Source: Phytomonospora endophytica
Lineage (GTDB): Bacteria > Actinomycetota > Actinomycetes > Mycobacteriales > Micromonosporaceae
Direction: 5' to 3'
DNA: 64,000 nt
Assembly (NCBI RefSeq): GCF_014202425.1
Contig: NZ_JACHGT010000002.1
Location: 394,900-458,899, forward strand
Shown here: positions 8,412 through 16,252 of the stretch, one piece after another
Position numbering within the stretch: the stretch's first letter is position 1
Layout of the letters: each line of letters begins with the position of its first letter
Program-made: the position numbers and the translations under genes
The notes under the pieces: model-generated
What the model was told of the DNA's origin: nothing
Databases searched by the model: none
What the model saw: the letters and a program-made list of their open reading frames with translations, nothing else

Positions 8412-8476
8412 GAGCCCCTGCCGCATCCACTCCTATGCAGGGGAGAGCTCGTGTCACGAACAAAGGGGTCGCTCCG

Positions 8477-9325
8477 GTGACGGTGATCGGACGAACCCTC
8501 GGCAAGGCGACCGGGGTGCGCGCCTTGTGGCGCAACCGTTCCACGCTCACGACGCTGGTGCAGCGCGACCTCGCGGTCAAATACCAGCGTTCGGTGCTCG
8601 GGTACTTCTGGTCGCTGATCGAGCCGATGGGCATGGCGGCGATCTACTACTTCGTCTTCGGCATCCTGTACGGCCACAGCGGCAAGAACGTCGACGGCGG
8701 CGACTACGCCGTGTTCGTCGTGTCGGGCATCTTCGCCTGGCAGTGGGCGAGCTCGGCGATGTCGGAGTCGACGCGCGCGCTGACCAGCCAGTCCTCGCTG
8801 ATCACGACGATGCGCGTGCCGCGGGAGATCTTCCCGGTGGCCAAGGTGGTCGCCCGTTTCGCGGAGTTCGCCGCGGGCATCCCGATCATCATCCTCTTCG
8901 CGATCTTCCTCGGCAGCGGGTTCAAGAGCTCGATCTGGGCGTTGCCGCTGGCGATCCTGCTGCAGACCTGCCTGCTGGTCGGGCTGGCCTTCATCCTCGG
9001 GTCGGTGAACGTGCTGATGCGCGACGTCGAGCGCTTCATGCGCCTGGCGATGCGCGTGCTGTTCTACGCGGCGCCGATCATCTACCCGCTGACGAAGGTC
9101 CTCGGCGACGACGCCAACCCCTCGAACGTCCCCGGCTGGCTCCAGGGCGTTTACATGGCCAACCCGTACGTCGGGATCATTCAGCTGCACCACGCGGCCT
9201 GGAACCCCAACGAGCTGCCCAGCTGGGGTCTGCTCGGGTACACCGCCGGGGTGTGCGTGGTCGTCCTGTTCCTCGGCTGGGCCCTGTTCAAGAAGCTGGA
9301 GAACTCCGTCCTCAAGGAACTGTGA
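8477..9325 (+). CDS. ABC-2 type polysaccharide/teichoic acid export permease (Wzm/TagG-like)
   Basis: 282 residues with six predicted membrane helices and the ABC-2 export signature near the N-terminus: LVQRDLAVKYQRSVLGYFWSLIEPMGMAAIYY. Such proteins move lipid-linked O-antigen or teichoic-acid-like polymers across the membrane together with a Wzt/TagH ATPase. No ATPase gene of that type is in the window, so the partner must be elsewhere. GTG 8477 follows an AAAGGGG site; the upstream ATG at 8435 lacks one. The gene opens the polysaccharide cluster and is closed by its own hairpin at 9353. Confidence 0.9.
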   Translation: MTVIGRTLGKATGVRALWRNRSTLTTLVQRDLAVKYQRSVLGYFWSLIEPMGMAAIYYFVFGILYGHSGKNVDGGDYAVFVVSGIFAWQWASSAMSESTRALTSQSSLITTMRVPREIFPVAKVVARFAEFAAGIPIIILFAIFLGSGFKSSIWALPLAILLQTCLLVGLAFILGSVNVLMRDVERFMRLAMRVLFYAAPIIYPLTKVLGDDANPSNVPGWLQGVYMANPYVGIIQLHHAAWNPNELPSWGLLGYTAGVCVVVLFLGWALFKKLENSVLKEL

Positions 9326-9352
9326 GTTCATTCCACCGCGTCATTCGCCACT

Positions 9353-9382
9353 CACCGGCGGTCCCATTCGGGGCCGCCGGTG
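9353..9382 (+). terminator. Strong hairpin after the export permease
   Basis: A 13-bp stem (one G-T pair) with an ATTC tetraloop; outer arms CACCGGCGG/CCGCCGGTG. No T-run follows, as is common in actinomycetes. Confidence 0.65.
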
Positions 9383-9581
9383 TACGTTTCGGCACTATTC
9401 GCCGGTCGCGCCGGCACCGGCCCGGACGCCCGCCCCACCGGCGGGCCGGAGGCTCATTCCGCGTGAACGACAAGTGAATTCCGCCGAGCCCGCGACACCG
9501 GCGGTCACCTCGTGTTCCACTCGGGGAGAAGCCCTGATCGAACTGCTTTCAGGTGCCATAAACCGATCCGATGCCGTGCGT

Positions 9582-9587
9582 TAATCT
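9582..9587 (+). promoter_or_regulatory. Candidate -10 box for the sugar biosynthesis operon
   Basis: TAATCT in the 360-bp gap between the permease and the aminotransferase. It would leave a leader of about 95 nt. Apart from the terminator and this box I see nothing else in the gap. Confidence 0.3.
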
Positions 9588-9686
9588 TCCAGGCGAGACC
9601 GGCCGGGACACCGGGGGTCGACCATGGGCGAGCCGGTGGGATCCACCGGGCGCCGCAGCGACGCAATCCGCAGGGAGTTTTGGCAC

Positions 9687-10799
9687 ATGGCCGCAGGTGG
9701 AGCCCCCATCCCCGCCGCGCAACCGGTGATCGGCGAAGAAGAGATCGAGGCCGCCGTCCGCGTACTGCGCAGTGGCCGGGTCGTGCAGGGCCCGGAGGTC
9801 GCGGCCTTCGAGGAGGAGTTCGGCGAGCTCGTCGACGGCCGGCACTGTGTCGCGGTCAACTCCGGCACCTCGGCGCTCCAGCTGACGCTGCTGGCGCTGG
9901 GCGTCGGCCCGGGCGACCAGGTCATCGTCCCGTCCTTCTCCTTCGCGGCCTCGGCCAACGCGGTGCGTCTCGTGGGCGCCGAGCCGGTCTTCGCCGACAT
10001 CGAGCCGGGCAGTTACGGGCTCGACCCCGACGCCGTCGCCGCCGAGATCGGCCCGCGCACGGCCGCGATCATGCCGGTCCACCTCTACGGTCACCCGGCC
10101 GACATGGACCGCCTCCAGCCCCTCGCCGACAAGCACCAGCTCGCCGTCGTCGAGGACGCCTGCCAGGCGCACGGCGCGACGCAGAACGGCCGCCAGGTCG
10201 GCGCCTTCGGTGCCGCCGGGGCCTTCAGCTTCTACCCGACGAAGAACATGCACTCCCTCGAAGGCGGCATGGTCTCCACCGCCGACGCGGCCCTGGCCCG
10301 GACGCTGCGCCTCCTGCGCAACCAGGGCATGGAGCAGCGTTACGCCAACGAGATCGTCGGCGCGAACATGCGCATGACCGACGTGGCCGCCGCCGTCGGG
10401 CGGGTGCAGCTGACGAAGCTCGCCGGCTGGACCGAGCAGCGCCGCCAGAACGCCAAGGTCCTCGACGCCGGGCTGACCGCGGTGGAGACGCCGCCGGTCG
10501 CCGAGGGCGTCGGGCACGTCTACCACCAGTACACCGTGCGCTACGCCGGTGACCGCGACGCCTTCATGGCCGCCCTCACCGAGCGCGGTATCGGCAACGC
10601 CGTCTACTACCCCACCCCCATCCACGAGCTGAAGCCCTACCGCGAGCCGGTGGGTGGAAAGCCCGTGCGCGCGTGGGATCTCCCGGAGACCGCTCGCGCG
10701 GCCCGCGAGGTCTTCTCGCTGCCGGTGCACCCCTCGCTGACCGCCGAGCAGCTCGACCGGATCGTGACCGGCGTCAACGAAGTGGGAGAGGGGCGCTAA
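9687..10799 (+). CDS. DegT/DnrJ/EryC1/StrS family sugar aminotransferase (WbpE-like)
   Basis: 370 residues from ATG 9687, with AGGGAG about 10 nt upstream. PLP-dependent enzyme that converts a 3- or 4-keto nucleotide sugar into an amino sugar. PLP contacts visible: SGTSAL at 59-64, Asp157 in VVEDACQAHGA, and the internal aldimine Lys186 in FYPTKNM. The neighbouring Gfo/Idh oxidoreductase, epimerase and dehydrogenase suggest the substrate is UDP-3-keto-GlcNAcA, as for Pseudomonas WbpE; this is inference from context. First gene of a run with 4-nt spacing or overlaps to 10804 and 11835. Confidence 0.9.
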   Translation: MAAGGAPIPAAQPVIGEEEIEAAVRVLRSGRVVQGPEVAAFEEEFGELVDGRHCVAVNSGTSALQLTLLALGVGPGDQVIVPSFSFAASANAVRLVGAEPVFADIEPGSYGLDPDAVAAEIGPRTAAIMPVHLYGHPADMDRLQPLADKHQLAVVEDACQAHGATQNGRQVGAFGAAGAFSFYPTKNMHSLEGGMVSTADAALARTLRLLRNQGMEQRYANEIVGANMRMTDVAAAVGRVQLTKLAGWTEQRRQNAKVLDAGLTAVETPPVAEGVGHVYHQYTVRYAGDRDAFMAALTERGIGNAVYYPTPIHELKPYREPVGGKPVRAWDLPETARAAREVFSLPVHPSLTAEQLDRIVTGVNEVGEGR

Positions 10800-10803
10800 A
10801 GCC

Positions 10804-11838
10804 GTGACGGGACAGACCAGGCGACTGCGGGCCGGACTGATCGGGCTGGGCGCCATGGGACGCAACCACGCCCGCATTCTGTCCACATTGGACGGTGTGG
10901 ACTTCGCCGGTTCGGTCGATCCGGCGGGCGATCCGCGCCGCTCGGCCTACGGCGCGCCGGTCTTCGCCGAGCTCGACGAGCTGCTCGCCGCGGGCGTCGA
11001 CTACGCCGTCGTGGCCTGCCCGACCTCGCTGCACGAGAGCGTCGGGCTCCGGCTGGCCGAGAACGGCGTGTGCGCGCTGATCGAGAAGCCCCTCGCGGGG
11101 ACCGTCGAGGCCGCCGCGCGGCTCGTCGAGGCCTTCGAGAGCCGCGGGCTCGTCGCCGGGGTCGGGCACATCGAGCGTTTCAATCCGGCGCTGCAGAGCC
11201 TGCGCGAACGCCTGGAGGCCGGCGAGCTGGGCGACATCTACCAGGTCGTGACCCGCCGCCAGGGGCCGTTCCCGAACCGGATCGCCGACGTCGGCGTGGT
11301 CAAGGACCTCGCCACCCACGACATCGACCTGACCTCGTGGGTCACCGGGAGCGGCTACGCGACCGTGTCGGCGCGGACCGTCCAGAAGAGCGGGCGCGAG
11401 CACGAGGACATGGTCGCCGTCGTCGCCTCGCTCGACGACGGGACCATGGTCAGCCACCTGGTCAACTGGCTCAGCCCGCTCAAGGAGCGCTTCACCGCGG
11501 TCACCGGCGCGCTGGGCTGCTTCGTCGCCGACACCCTCACCGCCGACCTCACGTTCTACTCGAACGGCGCGGCCAGCAACGAGTGGGAGGCGCTGCGGAC
11601 CTTCTCCGGCGTCACCTCGGGCGATATGATCCGGTATGCCATCCTTCGCCGGGAACCGCTGCTCGTGGAGCACGAGCGCTTCCGCGACGCCGTCGACGGC
11701 AAACCCAGCGAGATCGTCACCCTCCGCCAGGGCCTGCGCAACGTCGAGGTCTCGGCGGCGATCCTCGAATCGGCCGAGCGGGGCCTCACCGTCACCGTCG
11801 GCGAACCAGCCGTGAACGCGAAAGGCGCAGCGCAGTGA
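10804..11838 (+). CDS. Gfo/Idh/MocA oxidoreductase (WbpB/WlbA-like)
   Basis: 344 residues, GTG start 4 nt after the aminotransferase stop. N-terminal Rossmann fold with GLGAMGRNHA (about 14-23), the family's EKPLA motif near 95 and HDIDL near 165. In the Wbp/Wlb pathway this enzyme oxidises the 3-hydroxyl of UDP-GlcNAcA to give the keto substrate of the aminotransferase; the gene pairing supports that reaction but sequence alone does not prove it. The stop overlaps the next start by 4 nt (GTGA). Confidence 0.88.
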   Translation: MTGQTRRLRAGLIGLGAMGRNHARILSTLDGVDFAGSVDPAGDPRRSAYGAPVFAELDELLAAGVDYAVVACPTSLHESVGLRLAENGVCALIEKPLAGTVEAAARLVEAFESRGLVAGVGHIERFNPALQSLRERLEAGELGDIYQVVTRRQGPFPNRIADVGVVKDLATHDIDLTSWVTGSGYATVSARTVQKSGREHEDMVAVVASLDDGTMVSHLVNWLSPLKERFTAVTGALGCFVADTLTADLTFYSNGAASNEWEALRTFSGVTSGDMIRYAILRREPLLVEHERFRDAVDGKPSEIVTLRQGLRNVEVSAAILESAERGLTVTVGEPAVNAKGAAQ

Positions 11839-12923
11839 AGGTCATGAGCATCGTCGGGGCCCGCCCCCAGCTGGTCAAACTCGCGGCGGTCGCCGCCGCG
11901 TTCCCCGGCACCGGGCACGAGCACGTCATCGTGCACACCGGCCAGCACTACGACGCCGACCTGTCCGACGTGTTCTTCGACGGCCTCGGCATCCCCGCCC
12001 CCGACATCCACCTCGGCGTCGGTTCCGGCAGCCACGGCGTGCAGACCGGCGCCGTCCTCGGCGCCCTCGACCCGGTCATGGAGGAGCACCGCCCCGACTG
12101 GGTCCTCGTCTACGGCGACACCAACTCGACCCTCGCCGGCGCGGTGTCGGCCGTCAAACTCCACCTCCGCGTCGCCCACCTCGAAGCCGGCCTGCGGTCC
12201 TTCAACCGCCGCATGCCCGAGGAACACAACCGGGTCCTCACCGACCACGCCGCCGACCTCCTCCTCGCCCCGACCGAGGAGGCCATGCGCCACCTCGCCG
12301 CCGAGGGCCTCGCCGACCGCTCCGTCCTCACCGGCGACGTCATGGTCGACATCTGCCTGCGCATCCGCGACGCCGTCGTCGCCGGCCGCCACGCGCGGCC
12401 CGTCCTCCCCGACGGCGTCGACCCCGGCGAGCCCTACCTGCTCGCCACCCTCCACCGCGCCGAGAACACCGACGACCCGGCCCGGCTCGCCGCGCTCGTC
12501 GAGGCCATGGCCGAACTGCCCGTCCCCGTCGCGCTGCTCGCCCACCCGCGGCTGATCGCCCGGGCCCAGCAGCACGGCATCAAGCTCGACACCGGTGCCG
12601 TGCGCGTCGGCCGGCCCCTCCCCTACGCCGGGCTGGTCGCCGCCGTGCTCGGCGCCCGCGGCGTCGTCACCGACTCCGGCGGCCTCCAGAAGGAGGCCTA
12701 CCTGCTCGGACGGCCCTGCACCACGCTGCGCTCCGAGACCGAATGGCCCGAGACCCTCAAAGGCGGCTGGAACGTCCTGGCCGACCAGCCCTGGGACTTC
12801 GGCCGCGACGAGTGGAACGCGATCGCGACCCGAACCGCTCCCGACGAGGAGCGCGGCACGCCCTACGGCGACGGCCGCGCCGCCGAGCGCGTCATTCAGG
12901 TGCTCGCCGAACACCTGAACTAG
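11835..12923 (+). CDS. Non-hydrolysing UDP-HexNAc 2-epimerase (WecB/WbpI family)
   Basis: 362 residues from GTG 11835, coupled by GTGA overlap to the gene before. All family blocks are present: VGARPQ, TGQHYD, GDTNSTLAG, HLEAGLRS, PEEHNR, HRAENT and DSGGLQKEA. The segment that reads TERPE in classical WecB is TEWPE here; a Trp at this place is, as I recall, common in enzymes acting on UDP-hexuronic acids (WbpI type). The product would be a UDP-ManNAc or UDP-ManNAc3N-uronate donor. Confidence 0.92.
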   Translation: MKVMSIVGARPQLVKLAAVAAAFPGTGHEHVIVHTGQHYDADLSDVFFDGLGIPAPDIHLGVGSGSHGVQTGAVLGALDPVMEEHRPDWVLVYGDTNSTLAGAVSAVKLHLRVAHLEAGLRSFNRRMPEEHNRVLTDHAADLLLAPTEEAMRHLAAEGLADRSVLTGDVMVDICLRIRDAVVAGRHARPVLPDGVDPGEPYLLATLHRAENTDDPARLAALVEAMAELPVPVALLAHPRLIARAQQHGIKLDTGAVRVGRPLPYAGLVAAVLGARGVVTDSGGLQKEAYLLGRPCTTLRSETEWPETLKGGWNVLADQPWDFGRDEWNAIATRTAPDEERGTPYGDGRAAERVIQVLAEHLN

Positions 12924-12947
12924 ACCTAGACCTTGGAGAGACAGTCC

Positions 12948-14603
12948 ATGTCAACGCAGACCACGGGCGCTTCCGGGAAAACCCGGGGACGAGTGCTCAT
13001 GCTCGTCGACAACTCGGTCCACGGCGACTCCCGTGTGCAGAAGGAAGCCCGCTCGGCCGCCGCCGCCGGCTGGGACGTCACGTTGATCGGCTGCTCGCCC
13101 GACGGCGAGCGCCACTCGTGGGCGATCGGCCAGGCCGAGGTGCTGCTCCTGCCGACGCCGAGGCAGCGTCGCCGCCGCCACGACTTCCGCTCCGCCCCGC
13201 TGCGCCGGCCCTTCGCCTACAACCCGGTCAGCCCGATCGCGAAGTTCAAGAAGCAGCGGGTCAAGTCCGCGTGGGCCAACATCAGCTCCCGCCGGACGCT
13301 GTGGCGCTACGAGGTCAAGCTCGGCGAACGCTCCCGGCTCTCCTACCGGTTCCGCGACCTCGCGCAGCTGCCCCGGCGCGTGGCGACCTCGATCTGGGCC
13401 GGTGTCGTCAAGTTCCGGCTCAAGCAGACCGCCGCGCTCAAAGAGGCCCGGATCGACGTCGCGTCGCCGATCGACAACCTCACCTTGAAGTTCTGGTCGG
13501 CGGTCGGCGGGAACCGCGCCTGGCGCCGCCTGGAGCCAAGCCTGTGGGACTGGGACATCGCCTGGGCCGACATCCTCGACAAGATGCGCCCCGATCTCAT
13601 CCACGCCAACGACTTCCGCATGCTCGGCGTCGGCGCCCGCGCCAAGATGCGCGCGGCCCTGAAGGGCCATGAGATCCAGCTCGTCTGGGACGCGCACGAG
13701 TTCCTGCCCGGCCTCAACCAGCGCACCAAGAGCATCCGCTGGCTGCCCGGCAACATCCTGCACGAGCGCGAGCACGTGCGTTTCGCCGACGCGATCGTCA
13801 CCGTCTCGGAGAACCTCGGCGAGCTGCTGATCAACGAGCACAAGCTGGCCGAGGCGCCCGCGGTCGTCCTCAACGCGCCGAGCTTCGACCCCGGCCTCGA
13901 CGAGGGCGGCGAGCCCGTCGCCGACCTGCGCGCCATGTGCGGCATCGACGCCGCGACGCCGCTGATGGTCTTCTGCGGCGGCGTCGCGCCCGTCCGCGGT
14001 GTCGACACCGTCGTCGAAGGGCTGCCCGACCTGCCCGAGGTGCACCTGGCGCTGGTCTCGCTCCCCCCGGGGCAGAAGAGCACCCCGTTCATCGACGACC
14101 TGATGGTCAAGGCCCGTGAGCTGGGCGTCGCTGACCGCGTCCACGTGTTCCCGTACGTGCCGCACTGGCAGGTCACGCAGTTCCTGGCGCCGGCCGACAT
14201 GGCGGTCACCCCGCTGGTGCACCTGCCCAACCACGAGATCGCGATGAGCAACAAGTTCTTCGAGTACTCCCACGCGAAGCTCCCGCTGCTCACCAGCGAC
14301 GTGCGGACGATGGCCGAGATGGTCACCCGGACCGGTCAGGGCGAGGTCTTCAAGGCCAAGGACCCGAAGGACTTCGTGCGTGCCGTGCGCAAGGTCCTGG
14401 AGGACCCGGCGCGCTACAAGGCCGTCTACGAGACTCCCGGGATGCTGGAGCAGTGGACCTGGGAGGCCCAGGCCGAGATCCTCGACGAGGTCTACACCAA
14501 GCTGCTGCCCGCGGTCCCCCGTCCGCAGGCCCCCGCACCGGTCGTGCCCAAGCCCGCCGGTGAGGCCCTCCCCGACGCCGCGAGCATCGGCACGTCGGCG
14601 TGA
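12948..14603 (+). CDS. GT4-type glycosyltransferase
   Basis: 551 residues from ATG 12948 (GGAGAG 8 nt upstream). GT-B fold: N-terminal RVLMLVDNSVHGDSRVQKEA acceptor domain, a basic helical insertion of about 120 residues (60-190), then DLIHANDFRMLG, VWDAHEF, and the C-terminal donor domain with FCGGVAPVRGVDTVVEGL and NKFFEYSHAKLPLLTSD, which carries the E-x7-E-like region. It transfers a nucleotide sugar to a growing polysaccharide at the cytoplasmic face. A close paralogue is encoded at 16253. The C-terminal 30 residues are Pro/Ala-rich and probably disordered. Confidence 0.87.
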   Translation: MSTQTTGASGKTRGRVLMLVDNSVHGDSRVQKEARSAAAAGWDVTLIGCSPDGERHSWAIGQAEVLLLPTPRQRRRRHDFRSAPLRRPFAYNPVSPIAKFKKQRVKSAWANISSRRTLWRYEVKLGERSRLSYRFRDLAQLPRRVATSIWAGVVKFRLKQTAALKEARIDVASPIDNLTLKFWSAVGGNRAWRRLEPSLWDWDIAWADILDKMRPDLIHANDFRMLGVGARAKMRAALKGHEIQLVWDAHEFLPGLNQRTKSIRWLPGNILHEREHVRFADAIVTVSENLGELLINEHKLAEAPAVVLNAPSFDPGLDEGGEPVADLRAMCGIDAATPLMVFCGGVAPVRGVDTVVEGLPDLPEVHLALVSLPPGQKSTPFIDDLMVKARELGVADRVHVFPYVPHWQVTQFLAPADMAVTPLVHLPNHEIAMSNKFFEYSHAKLPLLTSDVRTMAEMVTRTGQGEVFKAKDPKDFVRAVRKVLEDPARYKAVYETPGMLEQWTWEAQAEILDEVYTKLLPAVPRPQAPAPVVPKPAGEALPDAASIGTSA

Positions 14604-14682
14604 CGACCGCCGTCGCCCGATCCCTCCCCGTCGCCCGACGGGTCCCCACAGCGCGGGCTGTTCTCTTCGGAAGGAAACAACA

Positions 14683-15966
14683 GTGCGGATCTGTGTAGTC
14701 GCTCTGGGAAAGATCGGTCTCCCCCTGGCCGTGCAATTCGCGTCCATGGGCCACCGGGTCATCGGCGCCGACGTCGACGAGAAGGTCGTCGGGCTGGTCA
14801 ACGCGGGCGTCGTGCCCTTCCCGGGTGAGACCGACCTGGACACCAAGCTGGAGAAGGTCGTCGCCGAGGGCCTGCTGTCGGCCACGACCGACACCGCGGC
14901 CGCCACGGCCGAGTCCGACGCGGTCGTCGTGGTCGTCCCGCTGTTCGTCGACGGGGACGGCAAACCCGACTTCAAGTGGATGGACTCGGCGACGAAGTCG
15001 ATCGCCGCCGGGCTGCGTCCCGGCACGCTCGTCAGCTACGAGACGACGCTCCCGGTCGGCACCACCCGCACGCGCTGGGCCCCGATGCTCAAGGAGGGCT
15101 CCGGCCTGACCCCGGGTGAGGACTTCTCCCTCGTCTTCAGCCCCGAGCGGGTCCTGACCGGCCGTGTCTTCGCCGACCTGCGCCGCTACCCGAAGCTCGT
15201 CGGCGGCATCGACGAGGCCTCGGCCCGCAGGGGCGTCGAGTTCTACGAGGCCGTCCTGGAGTTCGACGAGCGTCCCGACCTGGGCCGCCCCAACGGCGTC
15301 TGGGACCTCGGCTCGGCCGAGGCCTCCGAGCTGGCCAAGCTCGCCGAGACGACCTACCGCGACGTCAACATCGGGCTGGCCAACCAGTTCGCGCGCTTCG
15401 CCGGCGCGGCCGGTGTCGACATCGCCAAGGTCATCGAGGCCTGCAACACCCAGCCCTACAGCCACATCCACTCCCCCGGCATCGCCGTCGGCGGGCACTG
15501 CATCCCGGTCTACCCGCGCCTGTACCTGTGGAACGACCCCGACGCGACCGTCGTGAGCGCCGCCCGCGAGGCCAACGCCGGGATGCCGGAGTACAGCGTC
15601 GGGCTGCTCGCCGAGTCCTACGGCGTCCTCGACGGCGCCGCCGTGCTCGTCCTCGGCGCCTCCTACCGCGGCGGGGTCAAGGAGACGGCCTTCTCGGGCG
15701 TCTTCCCGGTCGTGGAGGCCCTGCGGGCCCGTGGCGCGGTCCCGTACGTGAGCGACCCGATGTACACCCCCGACGAGCTGGCGAAGCTCGGCCTGCCCGC
15801 CCACCAGGGCGCGCCGGTCACCGCGCTGATCATCCAGTCGAACCACGAGGAGTACAAGAAGCTCGGCGCCGCCGACTTCCCCGGTGTGCGCGTCGTCGTC
15901 GACGGCCGCCGCGTCACCGACCCGGCGAACTGGGACGGCGTGAAACACGTGGTCATCGGCGCCTGA
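14683..15966 (+). CDS. UDP-HexNAc 6-dehydrogenase (WecC/WbpA family)
   Basis: 427 residues, GTG start with AAGGAAA upstream. NAD-dependent two-step oxidation of a UDP-HexNAc to its uronic acid. Seen: Rossmann start ICVVALGKIGLPLAVQFA, SYETTLPVGTTR, FSPERVLTGR, the AETTYRDVNIGLANQFA helix and the catalytic cysteine (about residue 273) in VGGHCIPVYP. Whether it acts on UDP-GlcNAc (WbpA) or UDP-ManNAc (WecC) cannot be read from sequence; the 3-amination genes at 9687-11838 favour the first. A hairpin terminator follows. Confidence 0.92.
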   Translation: MRICVVALGKIGLPLAVQFASMGHRVIGADVDEKVVGLVNAGVVPFPGETDLDTKLEKVVAEGLLSATTDTAAATAESDAVVVVVPLFVDGDGKPDFKWMDSATKSIAAGLRPGTLVSYETTLPVGTTRTRWAPMLKEGSGLTPGEDFSLVFSPERVLTGRVFADLRRYPKLVGGIDEASARRGVEFYEAVLEFDERPDLGRPNGVWDLGSAEASELAKLAETTYRDVNIGLANQFARFAGAAGVDIAKVIEACNTQPYSHIHSPGIAVGGHCIPVYPRLYLWNDPDATVVSAAREANAGMPEYSVGLLAESYGVLDGAAVLVLGASYRGGVKETAFSGVFPVVEALRARGAVPYVSDPMYTPDELAKLGLPAHQGAPVTALIIQSNHEEYKKLGAADFPGVRVVVDGRRVTDPANWDGVKHVVIGA

Positions 15967-15981
15967 CGCCCCGGCCCGGAA

Positions 15982-16014
15982 CGAAGGCCACCCGCCGTGT
16001 GCGGGTGGCCTTCG
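15982..16014 (+). terminator. Hairpin terminator of the sugar operon
   Basis: Perfect 14-bp stem (15982-15995 with 16001-16014), 5-nt loop, 15 nt after the dehydrogenase stop. No T-run. Confidence 0.75.
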
Positions 16015-16063
16015 CCGTGTTCCGGGAAGCGTCGAGAACCGCCTCCCGCCCGGCCTCGCCCGA

Positions 16064-16069
16064 TATGAT
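16064..16069 (+). promoter_or_regulatory. Candidate -10 box of second GT4 gene
   Basis: TATGAT, five of six matches to TATAAT, just after the terminator. It would give an unusually long leader of about 175 nt, which contains a 7-bp hairpin (16143-16159). Confidence 0.4.
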
Positions 16070-16252
16070 CCGTTAAGCGACCAGGCGCCGTGGACCGTCG
16101 TCCGCCGGACACGAGCGCACGCACCACGCGGGCGACGGGAATCCCGGCCCACGGCCGGGCACGCGCGAAGTCCCCGGCACCGGCACGGGCCGGCGGGCAC
16201 CGCGCGCCATCCCGGTCGGTGGGGAACAGCCGACCCTGGCATAGGGGGAGCC

